DNA from: Actinomycetota bacterium
GTDB taxonomy: Bacteria; Actinomycetota; Acidimicrobiia; Acidimicrobiales; Ilumatobacteraceae
Direction: 5' to 3'
Assembly (NCBI GenBank): GCA_016700055.1
Contig: CP064997.1
Coordinates: 620,001 to 684,000 of the forward strand
DNA length: 64,000 nucleotides
The notes under the pieces are model-generated. The model was not told the DNA's origin. It worked only from the letters and a program-made list of their open reading frames with translations, and did not search any database. Made by a program: the position numbers and the translations under genes. The number at the start of each line of letters is the position of its first letter. The first letter of the stretch is position 1. Below are positions 1 to 8,565 of this stretch, piece after piece.

Positions 1-1093
1 CGATCGTCGGCGCACACCCACGGATCTCGGGAGGCATCGCCGCGTACAGAGTCGCCAGGGGGTTCGTCTGCCCCGGCGCACAACGGATCAACAAGGTCTC
101 GGCGTACCCACCTCCTCCGTCGTAGTACGCGGTTCCGCGCGGCAGGTAGTCCTCCCAGCCGAGCCCCTCCTTGATGAACCTGGTGAGGATCTGCGCCTGC
201 CACGGCTCCTGGTCGGGAGAGGATTGGGCGAAGAGCTGCCAGCTGTAGGTGGGGTCCGCGGCGTCGGCGGACTCCTGGGCGGCACGCACCTCATCGAGCG
301 TCGACTGAGGCCACATCCCGCCCGACGTCGCCGACCCAAGTGCGGGGACCGTCGCCCGCGCCGACTCTGTTGCGGGAACCGTGGTCTGCTCCGGGACGGT
401 CGTTCCGTCGTTCGAGCCCACGCGCCGCCACACGACTCCGAACGGGTCGGTCAGTTCATCCGCTACCGAGTTGCGAAAGAAGGTGTAGTCGGCAAGGTCC
501 GCTTGGGGCGGGAGCCCGATAGCGGGCGTGGTCCCGTCGTCACAGGTCAGCTCGGGCTGGGCGATGACCAGCCGATCGTCGGTCTCCAGCAGCCCGGTGC
601 CGGCGATGGTGGCCGCCGCCCCGGCACACGCAGCGGTGGCGACGTCGTCGCGCACGACCACCTCGTACTCGTCACCCGAGCGCACGATCTGCATCGTCTG
701 GGAAGAACCATCGGTGTCGGTCGACACCCAGGAACCCACGAATGGCTCGGGCGGCCGAATCGGCGCAGCGGGGTCGGTAGAGACCGACGGTGTCGTTTCC
801 GGGTTCGTCGCCGCCGGATCGGGACCGCTGGCCGGCCACTGGGCCAGGGCCACGACACCCGCCACGACCAACGCAATACACGCTGCCGCGACCAGCCAAC
901 GCTGTCCCGAACGAGTCGACCGCGGCTCGGCGCGCCGGCGATGACTCGTCGCCGCTGGGTCGATCATGTGATCGACGGGCTGGGAACGGGTGGCCATCGT
1001 CCGTTCCAGCACCTCGGCGACATCGACATGGGCGATCGACTCGCCCCACGCGGTGCCGAGCCGAGCGAGCTCGGATTCCACGTCAACCGGCAT
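1..1093 (-). CDS. Membrane-anchored partner of the ECF sigma factor, partial (3' end outside window)
   Basis: An open frame runs without a stop from ATG at 1093 to the left edge, so at least 364 residues are encoded and the C-terminus is missing. The start lies inside the end of the sigma-factor gene (11 nt overlap), which indicates translational coupling. Residues 1-60 are soluble and presumably cytoplasmic. Residues about 66-84 form one transmembrane helix. A Pro/Thr/Ser-rich linker follows, then an extracytoplasmic region beginning near 'GSWVSTDTDG' that could be a small beta-barrel-like domain. Position and topology match an anti-sigma factor or sigma-coupled sensor, but I see no zinc-binding anti-sigma motif (HxxxCxxC), so this role is inferred from context only. 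Confidence 0.7.
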   Translation of the reverse strand, partial: MPVDVESELARLGTAWGESIAHVDVAEVLERTMATRSQPVDHMIDPAATSHRRRAEPRSTRSGQRWLVAAACIALVVAGVVALAQWPASGPDPAATNPETTPSVSTDPAAPIRPPEPFVGSWVSTDTDGSSQTMQIVRSGDEYEVVVRDDVATAACAGAAATIAGTGLLETDDRLVIAQPELTCDDGTTPAIGLPPQADLADYTFFRNSVADELTDPFGVVWRRVGSNDGTTVPEQTTVPATESARATVPALGSATSGGMWPQSTLDEVRAAQESADAADPTYSWQLFAQSSPDQEPWQAQILTRFIKEGLGWEDYLPRGTAYYDGGGGYAETLLIRCAPGQTNPLATLYAAMPPEIRGCAPTI

Positions 1094-1568
1094 CGCACAC
1101 CACCAGTTCGTCTCGAAGATGCTTCAGCGCCCGGGACAGATGCTCACGAGCGGTCGACACTGTGATGTCGAGCAGCTTGGCCACCTCGGACTGCGACCAG
1201 CCGAAGGCATGAACCAGCACCACGACGGTGCGTTGCTGCTCGGACAGGCGCCTCAAGGCAGGCAGCAATCCGGGATCGACATCCACCAGGGGGGCCTCCT
1301 CGCTCGTCGTCGCCGAAAGCGGGATCGCCCGCGAGGTGTAGCGCCGAGTGGCGCTCTGGCCGACCCGGTACAAGTAGCCGAGCTTGTTGTCGATCGGACC
1401 CAGTCGGTCCCAGTGCTCCCACGCCCAACTCAGCGCGTCGACCGTCGCCTCACGCCCGTCCCGGGGGCCATAGGCCGACACCAGCGCCTGTAGCAGCCGC
1501 GGTTCGACCTCGCGTACGAACCCCGCGAACTCCGACCTTTCCAGGCTCGGCTGCGAACCCACTGCCAT
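1083..1568 (-). CDS. ECF-like RNA polymerase sigma factor (sigma-70 family)
   Basis: A 161-residue protein with the two-domain layout of extracytoplasmic-function sigma factors. The N-terminal half resembles region 2. The C-terminal half is a region 4 helix-turn-helix: 'LSEQQRTVVVLVHAFGWSQ' followed by 'EVAKLLDITVSTAREHLSRA'. It would direct RNA polymerase to a small regulon, probably including its own promoter. I chose ATG 1568, which has an AGGG about 5 nt upstream; GTG 1610 would add 14 residues unlike the family. The next gene downstream starts inside this one and encodes a single-pass membrane protein, the usual sigma/anti-sigma arrangement. It diverges from the GyrI-like gene at 1699. 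Confidence 0.85.
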   Translation of the reverse strand: MAVGSQPSLERSEFAGFVREVEPRLLQALVSAYGPRDGREATVDALSWAWEHWDRLGPIDNKLGYLYRVGQSATRRYTSRAIPLSATTSEEAPLVDVDPGLLPALRRLSEQQRTVVVLVHAFGWSQSEVAKLLDITVSTAREHLSRALKHLRDELVVCDAG

Positions 1569-1698
1569 CAACCCTAAGACCCACCACTCGGCCCAATTCG
1601 CGACAGGCACCCAACACTTCTCCCACCCAACCGGGCGCGCTCTGCGTGGGCGATACTGAAGCGACCGGGTGGTTGCGAGCGAGCAGAGGAGGGCACTG

Positions 1699-2160
1699 AT
1701 GGTGGACTGCGAAGTGGTGACGATCGAGCCACAGCAGGCTGCAGTGGTTCGCGGCGAACTGCCGGTGGACCAACTGCCATCGTTGTTCGACCGGGCGTTC
1801 CACCTGGTCCTCGAGGTGGTTCAATCCCAGGGCCTGGAAGTCATTGGGCCCCCGTTCGGCTTCTATCCGAGGATGCCGGGCGAGACCGTCGAGGTTGCCG
1901 CTGGCTTTCCCGTCTCGGGGCCGATCTCGCCAACCGGGGAGGTCACCGCTCTAGTACTGCCCGGCGGGCGAGCGGTGATGGCCATCCACGTGGGCAGCTA
2001 CGACGGACTGGCGCAGACGTACGAGGAGCTCGCGGCCTGGCTGCAGTCCCGCGGGCTCGAAGGCGGCACGCAGCTGTGGGAGTCGTACCTCAGCGATCCA
2101 GCCACCGAGCCGGACCCCGCGACGTGGCGGACGCAGATCACCTGGCCGCTGGGAGAATGA
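1699..2160 (+). CDS. GyrI-like / AraC effector-binding domain protein
   Basis: A 153-residue stand-alone GyrI-like small-molecule-binding domain. The typical pattern is present: an early 'VVTIEPQQAAVVRG' strand, a central 'GFYPRMPGETVEVAAGFPV' segment, and 'HVGSYDGLAQTYEELAAWL' near the end, followed by the usual 'WESYLSDP'. Such proteins bind hydrophobic or cationic small molecules and sometimes act as sequestering or hydrolytic proteins; there is no DNA-binding domain. Start ATG 1699 is favoured by an AGGAGGG at about 1686-1693. It is divergent from the sigma-factor gene and ends 18 bp before a convergent membrane-protein gene. Confidence 0.8.
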   Translation: MVDCEVVTIEPQQAAVVRGELPVDQLPSLFDRAFHLVLEVVQSQGLEVIGPPFGFYPRMPGETVEVAAGFPVSGPISPTGEVTALVLPGGRAVMAIHVGSYDGLAQTYEELAAWLQSRGLEGGTQLWESYLSDPATEPDPATWRTQITWPLGE

Positions 2161-2178
2161 GGCGAGGAAGCTCAACCG

Positions 2179-2778
2179 TCACCGCGGCGCGCGAGCGGGT
2201 GCATCGGTCCGCCTGAAGGCGAGCGGGACGAGGCCGAGGACGAGACAGACGTTCACCAGGATTGCGAGCCAACCGACGTTGCGGATATGGGCGACCGGCC
2301 AGGCGACGCCGGCAACGCCGACGAGCCACGCCGGGACGCGTTGCCCGATGCGGGCGAGCACGATGGCGCCGAGGACGAATCCTGCTGGGCAGAACAGCCC
2401 GAGCGGTTTGATGATGGCGCCGACACCGTCGGTGTCGACGAGATCGACGGCGCCGAGGGAGACGTGAATCGTGTTGAAGCCGTAGGCCACGTTGCCGCAG
2501 GCACCGACGATGCCGACGAACAACGTGGCAGCAGCCAGCCACCCGGTGGCCCAACTGGCGAGGCGCACGAGGACGAAGGCGTAGGCGATCGCGCCGAGCA
2601 CATGAACGCCCGCGGCATCGGCGTCGTCCCACCCGCGCACCGCGTACATCGCGTCAGCGGTGAGGTACAGAAGGGGCGCGACTACCAGCGCGCCAGTCAG
2701 CAGAAGATCGGTCGGGGTTCGACGGGTCGTCGAGGAGATGTCCGTGACATCGAGCAAAGTCATGCGGGAAGTGTCCAC
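2179..2778 (-). CDS. Integral membrane protein of unknown function
   Basis: A 199-residue protein with about six hydrophobic helices, the first at residues 26-45 ('LLLTGALVVAPLLYLTADAM'), and a short basic C-terminus. I do not recognise the family with confidence; the size and helix pattern recall small DUF998- or DUF4386-like membrane proteins. No catalytic motif is visible. It diverges from the sensor kinase gene at 2871 with 92 bp between, so their promoters share that gap. Confidence 0.65.
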   Translation of the reverse strand: MDTSRMTLLDVTDISSTTRRTPTDLLLTGALVVAPLLYLTADAMYAVRGWDDADAAGVHVLGAIAYAFVLVRLASWATGWLAAATLFVGIVGACGNVAYGFNTIHVSLGAVDLVDTDGVGAIIKPLGLFCPAGFVLGAIVLARIGQRVPAWLVGVAGVAWPVAHIRNVGWLAILVNVCLVLGLVPLAFRRTDAPARAPR

Positions 2779-2870
2779 GGCGACGTCGCGCCTCGCATCG
2801 GGGTGAACGCTGCGACTCTTCGAGGGTTAACCCCGAAGCCGTCGCTACTGGGTTCTGCCAACATCTGCTG

Positions 2871-4256
2871 GTGCGGCGGATGAGTTTGATCCCCGGAGCG
2901 ACGGTCGCGATCGTCGTCGTCGGGTTTCTCGCCGGGTCGCCGGGCGACAACCTGCACAACGGTCTGCTGGCGCTGTCGTTCGCGGTGGTCGGCGAGATCG
3001 TGCTGCGCCACCGTCCCGGCCAGCGCGAGGCGATGTTGTTTCTCGCCACCGGTGCGGCGCAGGCGGTGGTCTTCCTCGGCAGGCAGGTGGGCGGTCAGCC
3101 GAATCCAGGCATCGGGAGAGAGGCTGCGCAGTGGATCGCCTGGCTCGGCGTCTGGACACTCCCGTTGGTGCTCGTGCTCGTCGGTCTGACGATCATGTCG
3201 TTCCCGGACGGTTGGCTGCCGGGCCGCCCCTGGCGGGTGACGTTTCGGGTGATGGTCATATTCGGATCGGCGCTGGCGTTGATGTCGGCGCTGTGGCCCG
3301 TCGACTACGACCGTGCCGGCATCGTGGCCGATCACCCGTTCCAACTGGGGGGAGCCGACACGGCCGAGAAGATCTTCGAGCGGGCGTTGCCGGTGGTGTT
3401 CACCGCGTTCCAGTTGGTGTGGGTGGCGTGCGTGGTCACCCGGTACCGGCGAGCGTCCCCCGCCGAAGCCCGCCAACTGCGGTGGCTCGTCGCCTCGGCC
3501 GCGATGAGCGTCGTCGCGCTCGTCGGTGGTTTGGTCCTCGCAGGTTCGCCTCAGGCCGGGCTGCTGACGGCCACGTTCATTCCGATTGCCTGCGGCGCCG
3601 CGATCGTCGAAGCGTCGTACGAGTCGTTGGTGCGTGAGGTGCAATCGGCCGCGACCCGCGTCGTCGCCGCGGAAGACGAGGCCCGCCGCCGGATCGAACG
3701 CGATCTGCACGACGGAGCCCAGCACCGCCTCGTCGTCGTCGGCATGGAGCTGGGACGCGTCGTCGAACGCGCCGAGCAACACGGCGATCCCGAGCTCTCC
3801 GATGCTGCGCAGGCCGCTCGCCACCAGCTGATGGAGGCGACGGCCGAACTACGCGAGCTCGCCCGCGGGATCCACCCATCGGTGCTCACCAACGACGGCC
3901 TGGCCGCCGCGTTGGCTTCGCTCGCCGATCGGTCGCCACTCCCCGTCGAGCTGGACGTCGAACTCCCCGGCCGAGCTGCGCCCCAAGCCGAGGCCACGGC
4001 CTACTTCGTCGCCAGCGAGGCATTGACGAACTCCGCCCGACACAGTCGTGCGACACGGGCCACGGTCCGGGTCGTCGACAACGGCTCCACACTCGACGTC
4101 GAGGTCAGCGACAACGGTTGCGGCGGCGCCGCGCTCGGCACCGGCCTCGGTGGTCTCATCGATCGAGTCACCTCGCTCGGCGGCAGCTTCGTCCTCGACA
4201 GCCCGCCCGGCGGGGGCACTCGCCTCAGCGTGCAGATCCCGAGCGCTTCAACGTGA
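2871..4256 (+). CDS. NarL-type sensor histidine kinase
   Basis: A 461-residue membrane histidine kinase. The N-terminal half has about eight hydrophobic helices and no clear extracytoplasmic sensor domain, suggesting a signal sensed in or at the membrane. A HisKA_3 dimerisation domain follows, with 'RRRIERDLHDGAQHRL', where His280 is the expected phosphoacceptor. The HATPase_c domain shows the N-box 'EALTNSARHS', 'SDNGCGG' and 'GTGLGGLIDRV'. The likely start is GTG 2871, with ATG 2880 as an alternative. The stop overlaps the GTG of the response-regulator gene, so the pair is co-translated. No input signal can be inferred from the sequence. Confidence 0.92.
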   Translation: MRRMSLIPGATVAIVVVGFLAGSPGDNLHNGLLALSFAVVGEIVLRHRPGQREAMLFLATGAAQAVVFLGRQVGGQPNPGIGREAAQWIAWLGVWTLPLVLVLVGLTIMSFPDGWLPGRPWRVTFRVMVIFGSALALMSALWPVDYDRAGIVADHPFQLGGADTAEKIFERALPVVFTAFQLVWVACVVTRYRRASPAEARQLRWLVASAAMSVVALVGGLVLAGSPQAGLLTATFIPIACGAAIVEASYESLVREVQSAATRVVAAEDEARRRIERDLHDGAQHRLVVVGMELGRVVERAEQHGDPELSDAAQAARHQLMEATAELRELARGIHPSVLTNDGLAAALASLADRSPLPVELDVELPGRAAPQAEATAYFVASEALTNSARHSRATRATVRVVDNGSTLDVEVSDNGCGGAALGTGLGGLIDRVTSLGGSFVLDSPPGGGTRLSVQIPSAST

Positions 4257-4900
4257 CCCGCGTCGCGATCGCCGACGACTCGGTGCTGTTCCGCGAAGGT
4301 GTCGCCCGCATCCTGGGCGAATCCGGCTTCGAAGTCGTCGGCCTCGCCGGCGACGTCGACTCGCTGGTCGATCTCGTCGCGCAGAGCCGACCCGACGTCG
4401 CCGTCATCGACCTACGTATGCCTCCGAACTTCTCCGCCGAGGGGCTAGAGGCAGCAACGCTCATCCGACAGATCGCTCCCGAGGTCGGCCTGCTGCTGCT
4501 GTCCCAGTACGTCGAAGCCCACCATGCCTTGCGCCTGATGAACGACTTCGAGCGCGGTGTCGGGTATCTCCTGAAGGACCGGGTGAGCGACCTGGCCGGG
4601 TTCCGCAACGACGTGAAGCGGGTGGCCGCCGGCGACATCATCATCGACCCTGAACTCGTGCGCCGGCTCGTCGCCCGCCAGCGCCAGCACGACCCCATCG
4701 ACACACTCACACCGCGCGAGCGTTCCGTGCTGGCGCTGATGGCCCAGGGTCTCTCCAACAGCGCCCTGTCCGAGACACTGCACCTCAGCGTCAAGACGAT
4801 CGAGGCGCACGTCCGCAGCATCTTCTTGAAGCTCGGCCTCGAGCTGGACGAACGCGAGCACCGGCGTGTGCTGGCCGTCCTCGCCTTCCTGCGCAGCTAA
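4253..4900 (+). CDS. NarL/FixJ-family response regulator
   Basis: A 215-residue response regulator. The receiver domain (about residues 1-120) has the acidic pocket 'VAIADDS' and the phosphoacceptor Asp53 in 'VAVIDLRMP'. A LuxR-type helix-turn-helix lies at residues about 150-210: 'LTPRERSVLALMAQGLSN' then 'LHLSVKTIEAHVRSI'. The GTG start overlaps the kinase stop (GTGA), the correct start for a cognate pair; longer upstream frames lie in the kinase gene. It presumably activates or represses promoters when phosphorylated by the preceding kinase. Its 3' end overlaps the convergent arsC by 4 nt. Confidence 0.93.
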   Translation: MTRVAIADDSVLFREGVARILGESGFEVVGLAGDVDSLVDLVAQSRPDVAVIDLRMPPNFSAEGLEAATLIRQIAPEVGLLLLSQYVEAHHALRLMNDFERGVGYLLKDRVSDLAGFRNDVKRVAAGDIIIDPELVRRLVARQRQHDPIDTLTPRERSVLALMAQGLSNSALSETLHLSVKTIEAHVRSIFLKLGLELDEREHRRVLAVLAFLRS

Positions 4901-5322
4901 GCCTGGGTGGGGGCGAGTTCGTCGACGAGTTGCCTGACGAGGTCGTCGATCTGGTCGCGGATGACGCGGACGGCGTCGAGCCCTTGCCCGGCGGGGTCTT
5001 CCAGCTTCCAATCGAGGTATCGCTTGCCGGGATAGAACGGGCATTCGTCGCCGCAGCCCATGGTGATGACGACATCGGAGGCCTCGACGGCAGAGTCGGT
5101 GAGCTTCTTCGGCGTCGCCCCATCGGCGTGCAGGTCGATCCCGATCTCGTTCATGGCTTCGACGACGGCGGGGTTGATGCGGTCGGCGGGTGCGGTGCCA
5201 GCGGAGCGGACGATGATCCGATCACCGGCATGGTGCCGAAGGAGCGCGGCGGCCATCTGTGATCGTCCAGCGTTGTGGACGCAGACGAAGAGCACTTCGG
5301 GCGGGTTGGCGAGCTCAGGCAT
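4897..5322 (-). CDS. arsC: Arsenate reductase, low-molecular-weight phosphatase type
   Basis: A 141-residue cytoplasmic protein with the LMW-phosphatase P-loop CX5R at Cys14-Arg20 ('FVCVHNAGRSQ'), the conserved 'VITMGCGDECPFYPG' segment with two further cysteines, and a late 'DWKLEDPAGQG' containing the catalytic Asp. It would reduce arsenate to arsenite with a thiol; in actinobacteria the partner is usually mycothiol/mycoredoxin or thioredoxin (family knowledge). It lies 30 bp downstream of the GAP-family membrane protein gene, so the two probably form a transcription unit. No arsenite pump or arsR is adjacent; an As-type arsR lies at 26829, far away. Confidence 0.88.
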   Translation of the reverse strand: MPELANPPEVLFVCVHNAGRSQMAAALLRHHAGDRIIVRSAGTAPADRINPAVVEAMNEIGIDLHADGATPKKLTDSAVEASDVVITMGCGDECPFYPGKRYLDWKLEDPAGQGLDAVRVIRDQIDDLVRQLVDELAPTQA

Positions 5323-5352
5323 CGGTGCTCCGGGAGGGTGCGGGGGCAGAGG

Positions 5353-6030
5353 TTACCGGCCGAGTCCGATGAGACCGTCGCCGAGCACCTTGGCGCCCAG
5401 GATCAACAGGACGAAGACCGTGATCACGGTGCTGTTCGCCACCATGAACCCGCGCACGCTGTCGAGCAACGACACCCCCCGCTGCCCGCCGAGCAAGCGG
5501 ACCACGACCGCGCCGACGACCGTGCACGAGCCGACCGCCACGAACACGACGACAGCCACGACGAGTTGTGTGCCGTGCACCCCGGTCTCGACGACCGACG
5601 TCGCGGCGGCGGCGGCGAGCACGAAGTTCTTCGGATTGGCGCCTGCCAGCAACGCGCCGAGCACCAATGCCTTGCCGGGCCCCGCCGTGTCGAGTGACGA
5701 CATCCAGGTAGGAGCGTCCACGACATCGCCGGGTCGCGGTCGATGCCACCACTTCCGTATCCCCAGGCCGACAAGCGTCGCTCCCGCGACCACGCGTCCC
5801 CAGTCGGCGATTGCCGACGAGGTGCTATCGGGATCGTCCGCACCGCCGAACACGATCGCGACGACGGCGGTCACCACCGACAGGCCGACGAGCCAGCCGA
5901 GGGTGAACAGCGGGCCGTTGAGACGACCGTGCGGTCCGGCCAGGACGAGCACGATGCCGATGACCGGGAACGGGCTGAGCGCGATCGCCAGAGCTGCTGG
6001 CAACACGGTACCGATCGCCTGAAGAAGCAC
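5353..6030 (-). CDS. GAP-family (Sap-like) integral membrane protein
   Basis: A 225-residue polytopic membrane protein with about six helices. The signature includes the N-terminal 'LPAALAIALSPFPVIGIVL' helix and the 'GALLAGANPKNFVLAAAAA' segment typical of the GAP/Sap family (related to the mycobacterial sulfolipid-addressing protein and distantly LysE-like exporters). The transported substrate is unknown. It is the first gene of a probable two-gene unit with arsC, which hints at a role in arsenic or thiol metabolism, but this is only contextual. Confidence 0.75.
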   Translation of the reverse strand: MLLQAIGTVLPAALAIALSPFPVIGIVLVLAGPHGRLNGPLFTLGWLVGLSVVTAVVAIVFGGADDPDSTSSAIADWGRVVAGATLVGLGIRKWWHRPRPGDVVDAPTWMSSLDTAGPGKALVLGALLAGANPKNFVLAAAAATSVVETGVHGTQLVVAVVVFVAVGSCTVVGAVVVRLLGGQRGVSLLDSVRGFMVANSTVITVFVLLILGAKVLGDGLIGLGR

Positions 6031-6114
6031 GACGAGCCCTCCGTCGGGAGACGCCGGCCCATCCGGCGCTCCCGCACGATAAGGCCCGCGATGTTCGAGC
6101 GCGCGGCCCGCAGC

Positions 6115-6525
6115 TCAGCCGGCCAGCAGCCGCGCTTTCGCCGCGGCGAACTCGTCGTCGGACAGCAGCCCGTTGGCGCGCATGTCGGCCAGCTGCTGCA
6201 GCTGCGCCATCATGTCGTTCCCGCCAGCTGCTGGAGCCGCCGGCGCCGGTGCAGGAGCGGGGGCCGCAGCGGCAGGGGCCGCCGGCGGTGGCATCTGCTG
6301 GGCTGCCAGCTGCGCCTGCATCGCCGCCATCTGCGCCTGCATCTCGGCGGTGTCGGCCTGGGCCTGGAAGGCTGCTTGCTGGGCTGCAGCCTGCGACTGC
6401 TGCGCATTCGCCGCTGCAGCTTGCTTCTGTTGCGACTTCGCGGTGACCGCGTTGGCCGTACCTACCACGACGGCGGTGCGCGCCATCGTGCCCACTAGTC
6501 CTGGGCGTCCCATTCTTCGACGCAT
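6115..6525 (-). CDS. SHOCT-domain protein with a Gln/Ala-rich central region
   Basis: A 136-residue protein. Residues 10-30 are moderately hydrophobic. The middle (about 30-75) is Ala/Gln-rich with coiled-coil potential, then comes a Pro/Ala stretch (about 77-98). The C-terminus 'LADMRANGLLSDDEFAAAK' is a classic SHOCT motif, a short oligomerisation module common at C-termini. Function is unknown. It is followed upstream, in the same orientation, by a DUF6325 gene (44 bp apart), and the two may be co-transcribed. The Ala/Gln repeats make the frame compositionally unusual but not doubtful. Confidence 0.75.
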   Translation of the reverse strand: MRRRMGRPGLVGTMARTAVVVGTANAVTAKSQQKQAAAANAQQSQAAAQQAAFQAQADTAEMQAQMAAMQAQLAAQQMPPPAAPAAAAPAPAPAPAAPAAGGNDMMAQLQQLADMRANGLLSDDEFAAAKARLLAG

Positions 6526-6569
6526 CTGTCATGTCCTCCTCGGTCGTTGGTCGGGTTTGATCGATCGGT

Positions 6570-6989
6570 TCAGGCCGACGCGACGATCTCGTCGATGACG
6601 GCGCCGGGCACCCGGAAGCTCAGGGCGAGCTCGCCGCCGGAGTCGGCGATCGCGTCACGCAGCGGCTTCGACCAAGCGTGCTCGATCACGAGGAGCCCAG
6701 CCGAGCAGTTCGGCTCGAGGCCGGCGGCGAACTCGCGCACGTCGTCGTCGGAGATGAACGCGTTCTCCTCGCCGAACAGACTGGCGAGCCGCGCGACGTC
6801 GTCGTCGGCATCGAGCTGGTCGAACTCGAGGAAGGTGACCTCGCCGTCGGCATCTTTCAAGATCAGCAGCGCGTCGACGACGTTGATCGTGTTCTGTTCG
6901 ATCAGCCGGGTGATCTCCGGGATGATCTGGCCATTGAACTGGTTGCCGGGGAACGAGATCATCAGGACTTCGATGGGGCCGAGCGGCAT
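6570..6989 (-). CDS. DUF6325-family protein
   Basis: A 139-residue, mostly acidic soluble protein starting 'MPLGPIEVLMISFPGNQF' and containing 'IPEITRLIEQNTINVVDALL', a pattern typical of the DUF6325 family of actinobacterial proteins that carry a ferredoxin-like fold and often sit next to SHOCT proteins. No enzymatic residues are evident. The gene precedes the SHOCT gene. Its promoter must lie in the 113 bp gap shared with the divergent sulfatase gene, which also contains a decayed copy of the palindromic repeat. Confidence 0.7.
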   Translation of the reverse strand: MPLGPIEVLMISFPGNQFNGQIIPEITRLIEQNTINVVDALLILKDADGEVTFLEFDQLDADDDVARLASLFGEENAFISDDDVREFAAGLEPNCSAGLLVIEHAWSKPLRDAIADSGGELALSFRVPGAVIDEIVASA

Positions 6990-7041
6990 GGCGGATCCTC
7001 CGTGTCACGCGTCGGAGCACATCCGACGGGCGACCAACCTA

Positions 7042-7119
7042 CTCGCGTTCTCGACACACATCTCGTCGAACGCCGAAACCCCCGAGCGCGTTACCGTGCG
7101 GCGTGGCCGAGAACGCGAG
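7042..7119. repeat. Diverged copy C of the local palindromic repeat (12-bp arms)
   Basis: CTCGCGTTCTCG at 7042-7053 and its exact reverse complement at 7108-7119 are separated by 54 nt. These 12 bp are the outer ends of the arms of the intact element at 8566-8624; the inner arm sequence (GTCGGAT) is lost here. The right arm lies within the first codons of the sulfatase gene. Confidence 0.5.
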
Positions 7120-8545
7120 CGGAGCCGACGGGAACGCTGAGCGGCGGCGGCGACCGAACGTCGTACTCATCAACTGCGACGACCTCGGCTACGGCGATCT
7201 CGGCTGCTACGGCTCGACGCTCAACGCGACACCGGCGATCGATCGGCTGGCCGCGGAAGGACTACGCTTCACCTCCTTCTACATGGCATCGCCGGTGTGC
7301 TCACCGTCGCGTGGCGCGATGCTGACCGGCTGCTACCCACCGCGGATCGGTTTCGGGTCGTTCGACGGGTTCCCGGTGCTGTTTCCCGGTCATGCCCTCG
7401 GCCTGCCGCCGTCGGAGATCAGCCTCGCGGCGATGCTCTCGGCCGCCGGGTACCGCACCCAGATGATCGGAAAGTGGCACTGCGGCGACCAGCCGGAGTT
7501 CCTGCCGACGAACCACGGTTTCGACCACTACTTCGGCCTTCCGTACAGCAACGACATGGGGCGTCAGGTCGATACACCGTCGTTCTTCCCCGAGATGCCC
7601 CCGCTCCCGCTGATGAACGACGACGAGGTGATCGAACAGCAGCCGGATCAGGCGTCGCTGACCGAGCGGTACGTCACGGAGGCCGTCCGTTTCATGCGTT
7701 CGGGCGGGCACGAGCCGTTCTTCCTCTACTTCGCCCACATGTACGTGCACACCCCGATCTACGTGCAGCCGCGCTTCGCCGACACGTCACGAAACGGCCC
7801 CTACGGCGCCGCGGTCGAGGCGATCGATTGGGCGACGGCGGCGCTGGTGCACGAGCTCGACGCGCTCGGCCTGGGTGACGACACGATCGTGATCTTCACG
7901 AGCGACAACGGCTCGCTCGGCAACAACCCTGCGCCCGTGGGCGGTGACGGCAGCCTGCTCGGTGGCAGCAACGAACCACTGCGCGGGCACAAGGGCCAGA
8001 CGTGGGAAGGTGGCCAGCGGGTGCCGGCCATCGTGCGTTGGCCCTGCCGGATCGCCCCAGGCCGGGTGAGCGACACGGTCGTGTCGTCGCTCGATCTGTA
8101 CCCCACGCTCGCCGCGTGCTGCGGGGCTCGCGTGCCCGACGATCGCACCATCGACGGTCGCGACATCACCTCGCTGCTGGTCGACGAGTCGGCGACCTCA
8201 CCGCTCGACGAGTTCCTCTACTACTGGATGAACGACCTGGAAGCGATCCGTGTCGGCCGGTGGAAGCTGCACTTCGCGAAGCGCGGGATCGAGATGTGCG
8301 AGCTCTACGACCTCGACACCGACATCGCGGAGACGACCGACGTCGCCGATGCCAGGCCCGACGTGGTCCGTGACCTCACGGAGCGGGCGGAGAGGGCGCG
8401 CAACTCGCTCGGCGACGCACGGCTCGAACGCATCGGCAGCGACGTCCGCCCGATCGGGCGCGTGGCCGAGCCCCAGCAACTGACGACGTTCGATGCAGAC
8501 CACCCGTACTACATGGCCGAATACGACCTGAGCGACCGGGGCTGA
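7103..8545 (+). CDS. Sulfatase (arylsulfatase family, formylglycine-dependent)
   Basis: A 480-residue S1-type sulfatase. 'NVVLINCDDLGYGDLGCYG' near the N-terminus supplies metal-binding Asp residues. The catalytic cysteine (about Cys66) sits in 'SPVCSPSRGAMLTG', the CxPSR motif that is oxidised to formylglycine. 'MIGKWHCG' and 'FTSDNGSLG' are further conserved active-site strands, and 'GHKGQTWEGG' follows. No signal peptide is visible, so it is probably cytoplasmic; the exact sulfate ester is unknown. The start is GTG 7103; the first residues are encoded by the right arm of a palindromic repeat, so the true N-terminus is somewhat uncertain. No formylglycine-generating enzyme is in this window. 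It converges with the gene ending at 8641. Confidence 0.9.
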   Translation: MAENASGADGNAERRRRPNVVLINCDDLGYGDLGCYGSTLNATPAIDRLAAEGLRFTSFYMASPVCSPSRGAMLTGCYPPRIGFGSFDGFPVLFPGHALGLPPSEISLAAMLSAAGYRTQMIGKWHCGDQPEFLPTNHGFDHYFGLPYSNDMGRQVDTPSFFPEMPPLPLMNDDEVIEQQPDQASLTERYVTEAVRFMRSGGHEPFFLYFAHMYVHTPIYVQPRFADTSRNGPYGAAVEAIDWATAALVHELDALGLGDDTIVIFTSDNGSLGNNPAPVGGDGSLLGGSNEPLRGHKGQTWEGGQRVPAIVRWPCRIAPGRVSDTVVSSLDLYPTLAACCGARVPDDRTIDGRDITSLLVDESATSPLDEFLYYWMNDLEAIRVGRWKLHFAKRGIEMCELYDLDTDIAETTDVADARPDVVRDLTERAERARNSLGDARLERIGSDVRPIGRVAEPQQLTTFDADHPYYMAEYDLSDRG

Positions 8546-8565
8546 CGCCCTACTTGGTACTCACG

